Below are positions 1 through 8,733 of a stretch of DNA of 64,000 nucleotides, one piece after another (position 1 is the stretch's first letter; the number at the start of each line of letters is the position of its first letter). The notes under the pieces were generated by a model. It was given only the letters and a program-made list of their open reading frames with translations, was not told where the DNA came from and did not search any database. Origin of the DNA: DATGLG01 sp035294245 (GTDB lineage: Bacteria; Pseudomonadota; Alphaproteobacteria; JACZXZ01). The stretch is taken from positions 62,001 through 126,000 of the forward strand of contig DATGLG010000068.1 of assembly GCA_035294245.1 (NCBI GenBank). Reading direction: 5' to 3'. The position numbers were made by a program, and so were the translations under genes.

Positions 1-1
1 G

Positions 2-1147
2 TTCAGGATCATTGCCGGTCTCGCGCTCGCGGTCGCGCTGGGTGGCGGGGGATGGTACTATGCGGAGCGTCCAACCCACGCCGCCTCACCGCCGCCGGGC
101 CCGCCTCCCGTCCCCGTCACCGCAGGCGTTGCCGAGGCGCGAGACATGCCGGTCTTCGTCCGCGGCCTGGGCACCGTGCAGGCCTACAACACGGTATCGG
201 TCAAGACCCGGGTCGACGGCCAGATCGTGAAGGTGCTCTTCACCGAGGGCCAGGAGGTCAAGGCCGGCGATCCCCTCTTCCAGATCGATCCCCGCCCGTT
301 TCAGGCCGCCCTCGACCAGGCCGTCGCACAGAAGCAAAGGGACGAGGCTCAGCTCGCCGGCGCCCAGCGAGACTTCGCGCGTTACAGCAAACTGGTCGCT
401 TCGGGTTTCCAGACTCGCCAGAGCTATGAGGACCAGAAAGCGACGGTCGAGCAGCTCGAGGGCGCTGTGAAGGCCGATGAGGCCCAGATCGAGAACGCCC
501 GGCTCAATCTCGGCTATGCGGATATTCGCTCGCCCATAGACGGGCGCACCGGCGCGCGCCTGGTCGACATCGGCAATTTCGTGCAGGCGAGCCAGGCCAC
601 CCCCCTCGTCACCATCACCCAGCTCAGGCCGATCTTCGTGAGCTTCACGGTGCCCCAGGACGCGCTCGACGAGATCCGCCTCAACCAGGCCAAGGCGCCG
701 CTAGCGGTGCTGGCCTATGACAGCGGGGACAAGACGCTTCTGTCGCAGGGCAAGCTGAGCCTCATCGACAACGCCATCGACCCCTCGACGGGGACCATCC
801 ATCTCAAGGCCACCTTCGAGAACAAGGACGAGCGCCTATGGCCGGGGGAATTCGTGAGCGCACGTCTCGTCCTCTCGGTGCGCCGGAACGCGGTCACTGT
901 TCCGGCGCAGACCGTGATGCAGGGCGCGGACGGCCCCTACGTCTATACCATTAAGCCCGACGATACGGTGGAGCGGCGCGCGGTTCAGGTCGCCGCGACC
1001 CAGGATGGCCTCGCCGTCATCGCCAAGGGCCTGGCTGCTGGCGAGCGGGTCGTTGTCGACGGGCAATACCGCCTGACCAACGGCGCCAAGGTGAAGATCG
1101 TCAGCGAGGCGAGCGGCGCGTCCCGGACCGCCGCCGCGGCCGGATGA
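2..1147 (+). CDS. RND efflux periplasmic adaptor, MdtA-like (5' end cut by window)
   Basis: The frame is open from the first bases of the window, so the start lies upstream; 381 residues are visible. It begins in a hydrophobic N-terminal anchor followed by a Pro-rich linker (APPPG-type, about residues 28-38). Then come the lipoyl/barrel-sandwich half motif (GLGTVQAYNTVSVKTRVDGQ), a coiled-coil hairpin (about residues 100-160), the second lipoyl half (DIRSPIDGRTGARLVDIGN) and a beta-barrel/membrane-proximal end. The order and wording match MdtA-type membrane fusion proteins, which link an inner-membrane RND pump to an outer-membrane channel. The RND permease gene follows 47 bp downstream on the same strand, so the two are probably co-transcribed. 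No outer-membrane channel gene is visible here. The substrate cannot be read from sequence. Confidence 0.9.
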   Translation, partial: FRIIAGLALAVALGGGGWYYAERPTHAASPPPGPPPVPVTAGVAEARDMPVFVRGLGTVQAYNTVSVKTRVDGQIVKVLFTEGQEVKAGDPLFQIDPRPFQAALDQAVAQKQRDEAQLAGAQRDFARYSKLVASGFQTRQSYEDQKATVEQLEGAVKADEAQIENARLNLGYADIRSPIDGRTGARLVDIGNFVQASQATPLVTITQLRPIFVSFTVPQDALDEIRLNQAKAPLAVLAYDSGDKTLLSQGKLSLIDNAIDPSTGTIHLKATFENKDERLWPGEFVSARLVLSVRRNAVTVPAQTVMQGADGPYVYTIKPDDTVERRAVQVAATQDGLAVIAKGLAAGERVVVDGQYRLTNGAKVKIVSEASGASRTAAAAG

Positions 1148-1194
1148 TCCGGCTTCCAGACATGGCGGGCCGAGGCGCCACGCGGGATCGATAA

Positions 1195-4100
1195 ATGAGC
1201 ATTTCCGAAATCTTCATTCGCCGCCCGATCGCCACCTCGCTGCTGATGATGGGAATTCTGGTGTTCGGGGCTGCGACCTATGGCCTGCTCCCCGTTGCGG
1301 CATTGCCCACCATTGATTTTCCGACCATCACCGTATCGGCAAAGCTGCCGGGTGCCAGCCCCGATACCATGGCCTCGTCGGTGGCAACCCCGCTCGAGCA
1401 GGAATTCGCGGCGATTCCCGGCCTCACCCAGATGACCTCGACGAGCGGCGTCGGCGCCACGACGATCACGCTCCAATTCGCGCTGGACCGCAATATCGAC
1501 GGCGCGGCCGAGGACGTGCAGACGGCGATCAACGCGGCCGGCGGCTTGCTGCCCAAGGATCTGCCCAATCCGCCGACTTACAAGAAGACAAACCCGACGG
1601 ATCGCGCCGTCCTTATTTACGCCGTCTATTCCGACGCGCTGCCGATCTACAAGGTCGACGATTACGCCTATACGGTGCTGGCGCAGAAGCTCTCGACCGT
1701 GAGCGGCGTCTCCCAGGTGATCGTTGCCGGGCAGCAGCAATACGCGGCCCATGTGCAGGTCAACCCGACGGCGCTCGCGGCGCGCGGCATCAGCCTCGAG
1801 GACGTCCGCAACGCCCTTGCCGCCGCGACGACCAACGAGCCGAAGGGCAATCTCGAGGGCAAGCACCAGTCCTTCACTCTCGACACCAACGACCAGCTCT
1901 TCAACGCCAACGCCTTCCGCAACGTCATCGTCGCCTATCGCAATGGCGCGCCGGTCAAGCTGCAGGACATCGGCGATCTCATCGATTCGAGCGAATCGCC
2001 GCGCACCGGCGCCTGGTACAATAGCAGACGCGCGGAGCTTCTGCTGATCGAGCGCCAGCCCGGCGCGAATACGCTTGCCATCGTCGATCAGATCAAGGCG
2101 ATGATGCCCCAGCTCGAGGCCTCGATTCCGCCTTCGGTGCATGTCGACCTGATCTCCGACCGCTCGGACACCATCCGCGCCTCGGTGCGCGATGTGCAGC
2201 TTACGCTGCTGCTCACCATCGGCCTGGTCGTGATGGTGATCTTCGCGTTCCTGCGGAGCACCTGGGCGACGATCATCCCAAGCGTGACAGTGCCCCTCGC
2301 GCTCGTCGGCACCTTCGGGGTCATGTATCTGCTGGGGTACAGCCTCGATAATCTGTCGCTGATGGCGCTCACGATCGCCGTCGGCTTCGTCGTCGACGAC
2401 GCCATCGTGATGATCGAGAACATCGTCCGCTATATCGAGGCGGGCGAGCGTCCTTTCGATGCCGCAATCAAGGGAGCCGGCCAGATCGGCTTCACCATCA
2501 TATCGATCACTTTCTCCCTCATCGCGGTGTTCATTCCGCTTCTCTTCATGGGCGGGATCGTCGGGCGGCTCTTCCGCGAATTCGCGGTGACGGTCACCGT
2601 GGCCGTCATCGTCTCCGGCTTCGTCTCCCTCACCTTGACCCCGGTCATGTGCTCGCTTTTTCTGAAGCGAGGCGCCGGCCACGCCAAGAATCGACTGAAC
2701 CGCGCCGCCGAGCGCTTCTTCGACCGCATGATCGCGGGGTATGACCGCGGCCTGAAATGGGTGTTCCGTCATCAGCGCTTGGCGCTTGTGTCGACTCTGG
2801 CCCTCATCGTCGTGACCGCCTGTCTCTATATCGAGATTCCGAAGGGCTTCTTCCCCGAGCAGGATACGGGCTTCATCTTCGGCCAGGCCGAGGCGCGTCA
2901 GGACATCTCCTTCGGCGCCATGGCCGAAATCGAGCACGAGCTTTCGCAGATCATCGTCAAGGACCCTGGCGTGCAGGCGGTCGTCGGCTTCGCCGGGGCC
3001 ACGACCTACAATCCCGCGGAAAACACCGCGCGCATGTTCATCCAGCTCAAGCCCTTCGACGAGCGCAAGAGCACGGCGCAGCAGATCATTCAGCGCCTGC
3101 GGCCCCAAGTGGCGCAGGTTCAGGGCGCGTTCTTCTATATGCAGGCGGGACAGGACATCAATGTGGGCGGCCGCCTCAGCAAGACCGAATACCAATACAC
3201 CCTGACGGATACCGATTCCGAGGAGCTCAACCACTGGGCGCCCATCATCCAGCGGGAGATGGAGAAGCTGCCGGAGCTCCAGGATGTCGGCTCGGATCAG
3301 CAGATCTCGGCCCCTCATATCGCCATCGACATCGACCGCGACGCCGCCTACCGGCTCGGCCTTTCCCTATCGCTGATTGACCAGACGCTCTACGACGCGT
3401 TCGGCCAGCGCCAGGTGGCGACCATCTACACCTCGACCAACCAGTACAAGGTGATCCTCGAGGTTCAGCCGCAGTTCCAGGAGGACCCGACCGCCTTGTC
3501 GCGCATCTATTTCCCCGGGCCCGGCGGCAAGCAAGTTCCGCTGAGCGCGGTTGCGCATTTTACCGACAAGGTCGAGCCCCTCACCGTCAATCATCAAGGC
3601 CAGTTCCCGGCGGTAACGCTCTCCTTCAACCTCGCCCCGGGCTACTCGCTCGGCCAGGCGGTCGATGCCATTCAGTCGCTCCAGGCCAAGCTGCGCACGC
3701 CCGTCTCGCTGCAGGGCTCCTTCCAGGGCACGGCGCAGGCGTTTCAGTCGTCTCTGGCCTCAACCCCGCTCCTCATCGCCGCCGCGATCCTTGTCGTCTA
3801 TATCGTGCTGGGCATGCTCTATGAGAGCTATATCCACCCGATCACCATTCTCTCGGCGCTCCCTTCGGCTGGTGTCGGCGCCCTCATCATGCTGTGGCTG
3901 TTCCACTACGATCTGAGCGTGATCGCGCTCATCGGCATCATCCTCCTGATCGGCATCGTGAAGAAGAACGCGATCATGATGATCGACTTCGCCCTCGAGG
4001 CGGAGCGTAAGGAGGGCAAATCCTCTCTCGAGGCGATTCACGAGGCCTGCCTGCTGCGCTTCCGCCCGATCATGATGACGACGATGGCGGCACTCTTCGG

Positions 4101-4338
4101 ATCCCTCCCGATCGCCATCGGCCAAGGCGCCGGCTCCGAGTTGCGCCGCCCGCTGGGGATCGCCATTGTCGGCGGGCTGCTGGTCTCCCAATTCCTGACC
4201 CTCTACACCACGCCGATCATCTATCTCTATCTCGATCGGCTGAGTCATTGGCTGACGCGGCGCCGCAAAGCGCGCCATGCCCAGCCGAAACTGCCGCCGG
4301 CGGCGATTCCAATTCGCAGCGACCGGCCGGGAGAGTGA
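1195..4338 (+). CDS. RND efflux permease, MdtB/MdtC (HAE1) family
   Basis: At 1047 residues this is full length for an HAE1-type proton-driven multidrug exporter of the inner membrane. It starts with the usual short helix (MSISEIFIRRPIATSLLMMG) and keeps the MdtC-like PGASPDTMASSVATPLEQEF segment. The TM4 proton-relay acids are present in GFVVDDAIVMIEN (D401, D402), and the TM10 lysine in GIVKKNAIMMIDF (K923). Two large periplasmic loops separate TM1-2 and TM7-8. The gene sits directly behind the MdtA-like adaptor and 3 bp before a small one-TM protein. In Enterobacteria MdtB and MdtC form a heteromer; only one permease is present here, so it is probably a homotrimer (inference). Confidence 0.95.
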   Translation: MSISEIFIRRPIATSLLMMGILVFGAATYGLLPVAALPTIDFPTITVSAKLPGASPDTMASSVATPLEQEFAAIPGLTQMTSTSGVGATTITLQFALDRNIDGAAEDVQTAINAAGGLLPKDLPNPPTYKKTNPTDRAVLIYAVYSDALPIYKVDDYAYTVLAQKLSTVSGVSQVIVAGQQQYAAHVQVNPTALAARGISLEDVRNALAAATTNEPKGNLEGKHQSFTLDTNDQLFNANAFRNVIVAYRNGAPVKLQDIGDLIDSSESPRTGAWYNSRRAELLLIERQPGANTLAIVDQIKAMMPQLEASIPPSVHVDLISDRSDTIRASVRDVQLTLLLTIGLVVMVIFAFLRSTWATIIPSVTVPLALVGTFGVMYLLGYSLDNLSLMALTIAVGFVVDDAIVMIENIVRYIEAGERPFDAAIKGAGQIGFTIISITFSLIAVFIPLLFMGGIVGRLFREFAVTVTVAVIVSGFVSLTLTPVMCSLFLKRGAGHAKNRLNRAAERFFDRMIAGYDRGLKWVFRHQRLALVSTLALIVVTACLYIEIPKGFFPEQDTGFIFGQAEARQDISFGAMAEIEHELSQIIVKDPGVQAVVGFAGATTYNPAENTARMFIQLKPFDERKSTAQQIIQRLRPQVAQVQGAFFYMQAGQDINVGGRLSKTEYQYTLTDTDSEELNHWAPIIQREMEKLPELQDVGSDQQISAPHIAIDIDRDAAYRLGLSLSLIDQTLYDAFGQRQVATIYTSTNQYKVILEVQPQFQEDPTALSRIYFPGPGGKQVPLSAVAHFTDKVEPLTVNHQGQFPAVTLSFNLAPGYSLGQAVDAIQSLQAKLRTPVSLQGSFQGTAQAFQSSLASTPLLIAAAILVVYIVLGMLYESYIHPITILSALPSAGVGALIMLWLFHYDLSVIALIGIILLIGIVKKNAIMMIDFALEAERKEGKSSLEAIHEACLLRFRPIMMTTMAALFGSLPIAIGQGAGSELRRPLGIAIVGGLLVSQFLTLYTTPIIYLYLDRLSHWLTRRRKARHAQPKLPPAAIPIRSDRPGE

Positions 4339-4341
4339 GCC

Positions 4342-4560
4342 ATGCCGAAGCTCGAGAAGCTGGAGCACGATGACGACGAGACCCTCGAGGACGATCCCGA
4401 GGCCAGGCGAATGACGCGAAGCCTCGCCGGCCTCGCCGTCATCCTTCTCCTGGCCGTCATCGGCTTGTTCCTGGCGCAGAAACTGCGCGCCGTCTCCACC
4501 CTCGAGGATTGCCTAATGTCCGGCCGCACGAACTGCGCCACGCTTGCCCCGTCGCAGTGA
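4342..4560 (+). CDS. small single-pass membrane protein, unknown function
   Basis: This 72-residue protein has an acidic N-terminus (EHDDDETLEDDPEAR), one clear transmembrane helix at about residues 29-46 (LAGLAVILLLAVIGLFLAQK) and a short outside tail with two cysteines (C57, C65). The start lies 3 bp after the RND permease stop, so it is translationally linked to the pump. I do not recognise a family. By analogy with small accessory proteins of RND pumps such as AcrZ it could modulate the pump, but that is inference only. The tail cysteines could form a disulfide in the periplasm. Confidence 0.75.
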   Translation: MPKLEKLEHDDDETLEDDPEARRMTRSLAGLAVILLLAVIGLFLAQKLRAVSTLEDCLMSGRTNCATLAPSQ

Positions 4561-4566
4561 CAACGG

Positions 4567-4580
4567 GTTGATTTATCAAC
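4567..4580. promoter_or_regulatory. dyad GTTGAT-TT-ATCAAC
   Basis: A 6+6 bp inverted repeat with a 2-bp centre lies just after the small membrane-protein stop and 69 bp before the next start. It resembles an FNR/FixK half-site pair, but the spacing is 2 instead of 4, so I do not call it an FNR box. It may be an operator for the next gene or a small RNA hairpin. Confidence 0.3.
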
Positions 4581-4648
4581 ACAGGTCTAGCTCCCTGTTA
4601 CGCCACATCATGTTGACGGCACCCCAAGAATGACCTACAAGATACGGT

Positions 4649-5512
4649 ATGACTGGCCGAAGCCGCGACTCGGCCTATTGGCGGAGTCGCATCGAGCGGG
4701 AGCACGCGGATATCGCCCGTCGCTTACAAGCGGGCGAGATCCGGAGCGTCCGCGCCGCCGCGATCGAGGCCGGGCTCATCTGCGACCCCTCGCCCTTGAA
4801 CGAGCTTCGGCGCGCCTGGCGTAAGGCCGACGCCGAGGCGCGGACGGCCTTTCTTGCGGAAATCGCCATGGCCAGCGCCGCGGGCCCCGCGGCTGCGGCG
4901 GCATCCGGCGCAAAGCCTCGGCGGCGCCAATCCCGGCTTGCCAAGGTCGAAAACGACCTTTTCGCCTTCCAACCATCGCTCCAGATGGCGCCGTCGCAGG
5001 CCCCTCCGCGGCAGTCACCGTCCGCGCCTGTTTCCGATCCCGGACCAATCCTGCTGCCCGGGGCCCAATCCACGCCGCCTGCTCTTCCGCCGAGGCCGGA
5101 GCGACCCGGAACTCCCGTCCCTCGTCCGCCCGCCCGCCCAACCGCGATTTCCGGTCCGCCGGAACCCGCCACTCCCATACCCGCTGCTCCGGTGGGAGCT
5201 CCGGCTTTCTCCAACGGAAGCGGCGGAAAAGCCCTTTCGCGCATGCGCCGGCTGTTCGGCCTTGGCAAGGACGCCGATGGCGGCGGCGCTCACCTGGGAA
5301 AGGGCGGCACGGTTGACGATCACGGCATCGTCGTCGGGCAGCGCTATATCAAGATCGATGCGGGCCCCGGGGCGTGGGAGGTCCTGTCGGTTTTTGCCGG
5401 ACCGCGCAACATGCCCCATGCGCGGATCGCGAGCCTGGAAGAGCCGGATGTCGTCCGTGTGGTCAGCCTGGCGGCCTTGGGCGACCGCAGCCGCTATCAG
5501 CCTGTGGCTTAG
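4649..5512 (+). CDS. hypothetical protein with Pro-rich middle and small C-terminal domain
   Basis: This 287-residue protein is not recognised. Residues 1-75 are helical and charged (YWRSRIEREHADIARRL), like a small DNA- or protein-binding helical module. Residues 85-190 are low-complexity Ala/Pro-rich and probably disordered. After a basic patch (about residues 195-205), residues 222-287 form a compact beta-rich domain (DDHGIVVGQRYIKIDAGPG...). No signal peptide or TM helix is seen, so it is probably cytoplasmic. The start is uncertain because no good Shine-Dalgarno sequence is present. Its 3' end faces the next gene tail to tail with a 12-bp gap. Confidence 0.7.
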   Translation: MTGRSRDSAYWRSRIEREHADIARRLQAGEIRSVRAAAIEAGLICDPSPLNELRRAWRKADAEARTAFLAEIAMASAAGPAAAAASGAKPRRRQSRLAKVENDLFAFQPSLQMAPSQAPPRQSPSAPVSDPGPILLPGAQSTPPALPPRPERPGTPVPRPPARPTAISGPPEPATPIPAAPVGAPAFSNGSGGKALSRMRRLFGLGKDADGGGAHLGKGGTVDDHGIVVGQRYIKIDAGPGAWEVLSVFAGPRNMPHARIASLEEPDVVRVVSLAALGDRSRYQPVA

Positions 5513-5524
5513 ACGCGCTCCCTT

Positions 5525-6016
5525 TTAATAGGCAAACCGGGCGAAGGCGGGGACGCCGGCGAAGCGCCGGACGGGCTGTTCGACGAAAAGCTCCCGCGCG
5601 AACTCCTGAGCGCTGCTGACCTCGTCGGTCCAGGCATGGGAGGCGGAAACCTCCAGCCGCTCCCCAAGCCAACCGGCGCCCCGCTCGCTCAGCGCCTGCT
5701 CCATCAGCCGGCGCACATGGCGCATGAGCGCGACATCGCCGCCGGGGCCGGGCGCGCGCGGCCCGAGATAGAGGAGCCCGATCCGGCCATCGGCCAATTG
5801 ACCGACCGGCCCCAAGCGCGCGAGCGCGGCCGACGCGGCATCGACCGTTGTGGCATCCGCGGTGGCCGGGAAACGAACCGCGAAAAGCGAGACTTGCAAC
5901 CGCATGCGTTGCAGAAGACGAAGGCTGCGCTCGATCTCGTTCTCGAAGGCAGGCCAGGACATGGCGCTGCTCGTCAGCCGGACAGGGGGCAGTCGATAGG
6001 ACTGTAACTGGACCAT
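5525..6016 (-). CDS. hypothetical protein, possible degenerate nucleotidyl-cyclase fold
   Basis: This 163-residue cytoplasmic protein is without a recognised family signature. The layout is a helix (FENEIERSLRLLQRMRLQ), strand (VSLFAVRF), helix (VDAASAALARLG), a strand pair (VGQLADGRIGLLYLGP), then a long helix (MRHVRRLMEQAL). That order recalls a GGDEF/cyclase core without its catalytic GGDEF residues. This is a guess from secondary structure, not a family match. An alternative start is M19 (5962). It is transcribed away from the DUF2817 gene, and a TTAA-N7-TTAA box lies in the shared upstream region. Confidence 0.65.
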   Translation of the reverse strand: MVQLQSYRLPPVRLTSSAMSWPAFENEIERSLRLLQRMRLQVSLFAVRFPATADATTVDAASAALARLGPVGQLADGRIGLLYLGPRAPGPGGDVALMRHVRRLMEQALSERGAGWLGERLEVSASHAWTDEVSSAQEFARELFVEQPVRRFAGVPAFARFAY

Positions 6017-6154
6017 CTTATCTGGAGCCGGGGGCTCTCCTCTCGAAGACCGGAGCGCGATCGCTCGACAGTCTGTGAAAGAGAAGCTACACGCTTGCGG
6101 GACTTCGATGTGGGGACAAATTTGGCGCGCCGCAAAACTCCGTCTGACGGATCT

Positions 6155-6170
6155 TTAAGGAATCCTTAAC
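6155..6170. promoter_or_regulatory. CtrA-type box TTAA-N7-TTAAC
   Basis: TTAAGGAATCCTTAAC matches the full CtrA consensus (TTAA-N7-TTAAC), and the 15-bp core is also a perfect dyad around one central base. It lies between the divergent starts at 6016 (minus) and 6286 (plus), 116 bp upstream of the latter. CtrA is the alphaproteobacterial cell-cycle/motility master regulator; control here is inferred from sequence only. Confidence 0.4.
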
Positions 6171-6285
6171 GCGCTATCAAAAAGGCGTGACAACCGCGTG
6201 CTCGGCGTGCGATCGCGTGTGCTGGCCAAGCTTATGGTTAACGCCGTCGCGATGGCGTCGCCGCGCCGCTCGGAGGAGGATGAGA

Positions 6286-7392
6286 ATGAACTTGGAAACC
6301 GGCTTCGCCACGCGCTTCTCCACCGACTACAAATCCGCACGCGACAAGTTCCATGCGGCGACAGCGCTCGTCGGCGGAAGCTTGCGCAGCTATGCCAATC
6401 CGCTGCGCGGCCCCGGGGGTGAGGCCCTCGCGACGGACGTCGCCTGGTTCGGCCCCGAGGACGCCGCCAAGGTGCTGGTCACCGTCTCGGCGACCCATGG
6501 GGTCGAAGGGTTCTGCGGCTCGGGCGCGCAGATCGATTGGCTCCTCGGCCCTGGGACCGCTCCCCTTCCCGCCGACACCGCGATGCTCTTCGTCCATGCA
6601 ATCAACCCGTACGGCTTCGCCTGGCTCCGCCGCGTCACCGAGGAAGGTTGCGACCTTAACCGGAACTTCATCGATTTCGGCCAGCCGCTCCCGGAGAATC
6701 CCGCCTATGACGAGCTCGCCGACGCCCTCGTGCCCAGAACGCTGAGCGGCCCCGAATACGAGGCCGCGATCAAGCGCCTCGAGGCCTATCGCGAGAAGCA
6801 CGGGCCGCGCCAATTCGACATCGCGCGCTCGGCCGGCCAATACCGTCACCCGGGCGGCATCTTTTACGGCGGCATCAAGCCGACCTGGGCGCGGCTGACT
6901 TTGGAGGCCATCATCGCCGATTATCACCTCGCAGCGCGCCGCCTCGTCGCCGTCGTCGATTACCATACGGGCCTCGGCCCCTTCGGCTATGGCGAGCCCA
7001 TCTCGGGGAACATCCCGGGCAGCCTCGGGCATAAGCGGGGCCGCGCGTGGTATGGCGATTCCCTGACCGAGCCGACCCTCGGGACCTCCTCCTCGGTGCC
7101 GAAGCGGGGTCTTGCCGATGAGGAATGGTGCCGCAAGCTCGGCGACGCCGTCACCTACATCGCGCTGGAATATGGGACCTATCCGTCGAGCACCTCCGGC
7201 ATGCGCGCCTTGCGCGAGGATCATTGGCTGCACAATTACAGCAATGTCGACTGGTCGGCGCCCGAGACGCGGCGCATCAAGGCGCAAATTCGCAAGCACT
7301 ATTATCCGGCGACACCGGATTGGCAGGAGATGGTGCTGTTCCGCAGCCGCCAGGTCCTGCGTCAGGCCCTGGCTGGCCTCATGGCCGGCTAA
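6286..7392 (+). CDS. DUF2817 family protein, M14-like zinc carboxypeptidase
   Basis: The protein has 368 residues. I chose ATG 6286 because GGAGGAGG lies 7 bp upstream; reading can extend to a GTG at 6187, but that stretch is Arg/Cys-rich and unlikely to be coding. Carboxypeptidase A-like zinc residues are visible: H71 and E74 in ATHGVEG, H227 in DYHTGLG, and a late acid at E295 in LEYGTYPSS. The DLNRNFIDF segment gives the substrate-carboxylate-binding Asn-Arg of M14 enzymes. There is no signal peptide, so it is probably a cytoplasmic metallopeptidase or amidohydrolase. The substrate is unknown. Confidence 0.88.
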   Translation: MNLETGFATRFSTDYKSARDKFHAATALVGGSLRSYANPLRGPGGEALATDVAWFGPEDAAKVLVTVSATHGVEGFCGSGAQIDWLLGPGTAPLPADTAMLFVHAINPYGFAWLRRVTEEGCDLNRNFIDFGQPLPENPAYDELADALVPRTLSGPEYEAAIKRLEAYREKHGPRQFDIARSAGQYRHPGGIFYGGIKPTWARLTLEAIIADYHLAARRLVAVVDYHTGLGPFGYGEPISGNIPGSLGHKRGRAWYGDSLTEPTLGTSSSVPKRGLADEEWCRKLGDAVTYIALEYGTYPSSTSGMRALREDHWLHNYSNVDWSAPETRRIKAQIRKHYYPATPDWQEMVLFRSRQVLRQALAGLMAG

Positions 7393-7458
7393 GATATCGC
7401 GAGGCTATGGTTAACGGCCCCGATCGCGCCCATGCCGCGTTCTTGCGCCGGCGCTGCG

Positions 7459-7473
7459 TTAATCGCCGTTTAA
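7459..7473. promoter_or_regulatory. second CtrA-type box TTAA-N7-TTAA
   Basis: TTAATCGCCGTTTAA has two TTAA halves exactly 7 bp apart, 46 bp upstream of the small secreted protein gene. It is the second such spacing within 1.3 kb. In GC-rich DNA TTAA is rare, so the spacing is worth noting, but neither site has been tested. Confidence 0.35.
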
Positions 7474-7518
7474 GGCCCTCGTGCTCTCCTGGCACCCACC
7501 AACCCAGGGAGGGCCTCG

Positions 7519-7866
7519 ATGCGCAGGATGCGCGAGCCGGGAATGATTGGCCTCATCACCGCGGCGATGCTGCTGAGCTCGGTGTCGATGGCGACAGCGG
7601 CCTGCGACCAGGCGCAAGCCGGGGCCTCGCTGCTGCGGGTGCAGAGCACCGGCGCCTTCGCGAAGCGCGAGATGATGAACGGCCGCATCGTCTATACCTG
7701 GTCGGCGGCCTATAAGCAGCCGAACCGCCTCATGACCGCCCTTCTCGTCTCGGATGCGGAGGCCTGCCTCTCGGGACAGCGCGTCGTCGTCGAATTCTAT
7801 ATGCCGAACGGCGATCTTTTCGCGCGCTCAACGCCCGACAGCCTGCGCCCAATCACGATGAAGTGA
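7519..7866 (+). CDS. small secreted protein of unknown function
   Basis: This 115-residue protein has a cleavable signal peptide (hydrophobic IGLITAAMLLSSVSMATA, probable cut after ATA-A around residue 28), giving a mature protein of about 87 residues. Two cysteines (in AACDQ and EACLSG) could pair. The start is supported by AGGGAGGG just upstream. The mature part is beta-rich with a Tyr/Trp segment (RIVYTWSAAYKQPN). No family is recognised. It stands alone, between the DUF2817 gene and the YflT-like gene, with a CtrA-like box in its promoter region. Confidence 0.78.
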   Translation: MRRMREPGMIGLITAAMLLSSVSMATAACDQAQAGASLLRVQSTGAFAKREMMNGRIVYTWSAAYKQPNRLMTALLVSDAEACLSGQRVVVEFYMPNGDLFARSTPDSLRPITMK

Positions 7867-8040
7867 CAGATCACGGGACCTCGCCGCCGCGGGATATCCG
7901 CGCATTCCGCGCAACCCCTGCTTTGATTTTCGTGTTATATTCGCATCGTTCCCGGGGAGGCTCTCTTCCGGGAAATAACGGAAGATAAGCCTCCGACCGG
8001 ATTTGCGCCCGCGGAGGCGGGCGTCTGCGAGGAGGTTGGC

Positions 8041-8691
8041 ATGTCGACTATCGCCGAGGAAGCAGCGGTCTCTCGTCAGGTCGGCACGGTGCGCGAGGTC
8101 GTCGGCGTGTTCGACGATCAAGAGCATCTGCAGGCCGCCGTCGACGAGCTGCAACATTGCGGCTTCAACCGCGCCGATATCAGCACCGTCGCCGATTTTC
8201 ACACTGTCGAGCAGGTGGTGGGACGCGCCTACGCCCATGTGCGCGAGATCGAGGACGATACCGAGATCCCCCGGACGATCTACGTCTCCAAGACCTCCCT
8301 CGGCGATGCCGAGGGGGTGCTCATCGGCGTCGCGATCTACGTGCCGACTGTCATTGCCGCGGCGATTCTGGCGAGCCGGGGTGCTGCCGACCTCACGGTC
8401 GTCTGGGCGGTGCTTCTGATCGGCGCGCTCGGCGGGCTTCTCGGCTACATGGTGGCACGCTGGCTCGACCAGCGCTATGTCCGGCGCTTCCGCGAGCAGC
8501 TCAGCCATGGCGGCATCGTGCTTTGGGTCGCCGTGCGCACGCCCGAGCAGGAGCTCCGCGCCGCCGAGGTGCTGCGCGTCGCGAATGCGCGCGACGTGCA
8601 TGCGCACGATCTGCCGATCGTGATCAAGCCCATTCCGGGCTGGCGCGGGATCTCCTACGACCTCAGCTTCATGAAGCGCCTCGGGATGTGA
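8041..8691 (+). CDS. YflT-like general-stress membrane protein
   Basis: The protein has 216 residues. Residues 17-60 hold a small alpha/beta domain (VVGVFDDQEHLQAAVDELQHCGF) of the type found in heat-induced stress protein YflT and related proteins. Two adjacent transmembrane helices follow at about 97-117 and 122-145 (LLIGALGGLLGYMVARWL). The C-terminal part (about 155-200) repeats a similar small fold (GIVLWVAVRTPEQELRAAEVL). It is probably an inner-membrane protein with cytoplasmic ends. The start is fixed by GAGGAGG 6 bp upstream. Stress function is inferred from the family. Confidence 0.75.
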   Translation: MSTIAEEAAVSRQVGTVREVVGVFDDQEHLQAAVDELQHCGFNRADISTVADFHTVEQVVGRAYAHVREIEDDTEIPRTIYVSKTSLGDAEGVLIGVAIYVPTVIAAAILASRGAADLTVVWAVLLIGALGGLLGYMVARWLDQRYVRRFREQLSHGGIVLWVAVRTPEQELRAAEVLRVANARDVHAHDLPIVIKPIPGWRGISYDLSFMKRLGM

Positions 8692-8733
8692 GAGCCTGCG
8701 GCCGAGCGGGGCGAGGCCCGCGCTCGCCTTCCC

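Noticed and set aside
985..3318. Very long open frame on the minus strand opposite the RND permease (about 777 codons)
   Set aside because: The opposite strand encodes a full, family-conserved RND permease. The minus-strand product has no recognisable domain and is rich in Asp, Glu, His and Arg as expected from antisense reading of GC-rich codons.
4567..4580. TTGAT...ATCAA dyad after the small membrane protein gene as an FNR box
   Set aside because: The halves are separated by 2 bp, not 4, so an FNR/FixK dimer would not fit. Kept only as an unexplained dyad.
7911..7941. EcfG-type general-stress promoter ahead of the YflT-like gene
   Set aside because: GCAAC and CGTGTT only loosely resemble GGAAC-N16-CGTT; two mismatches in short conserved blocks are too many.
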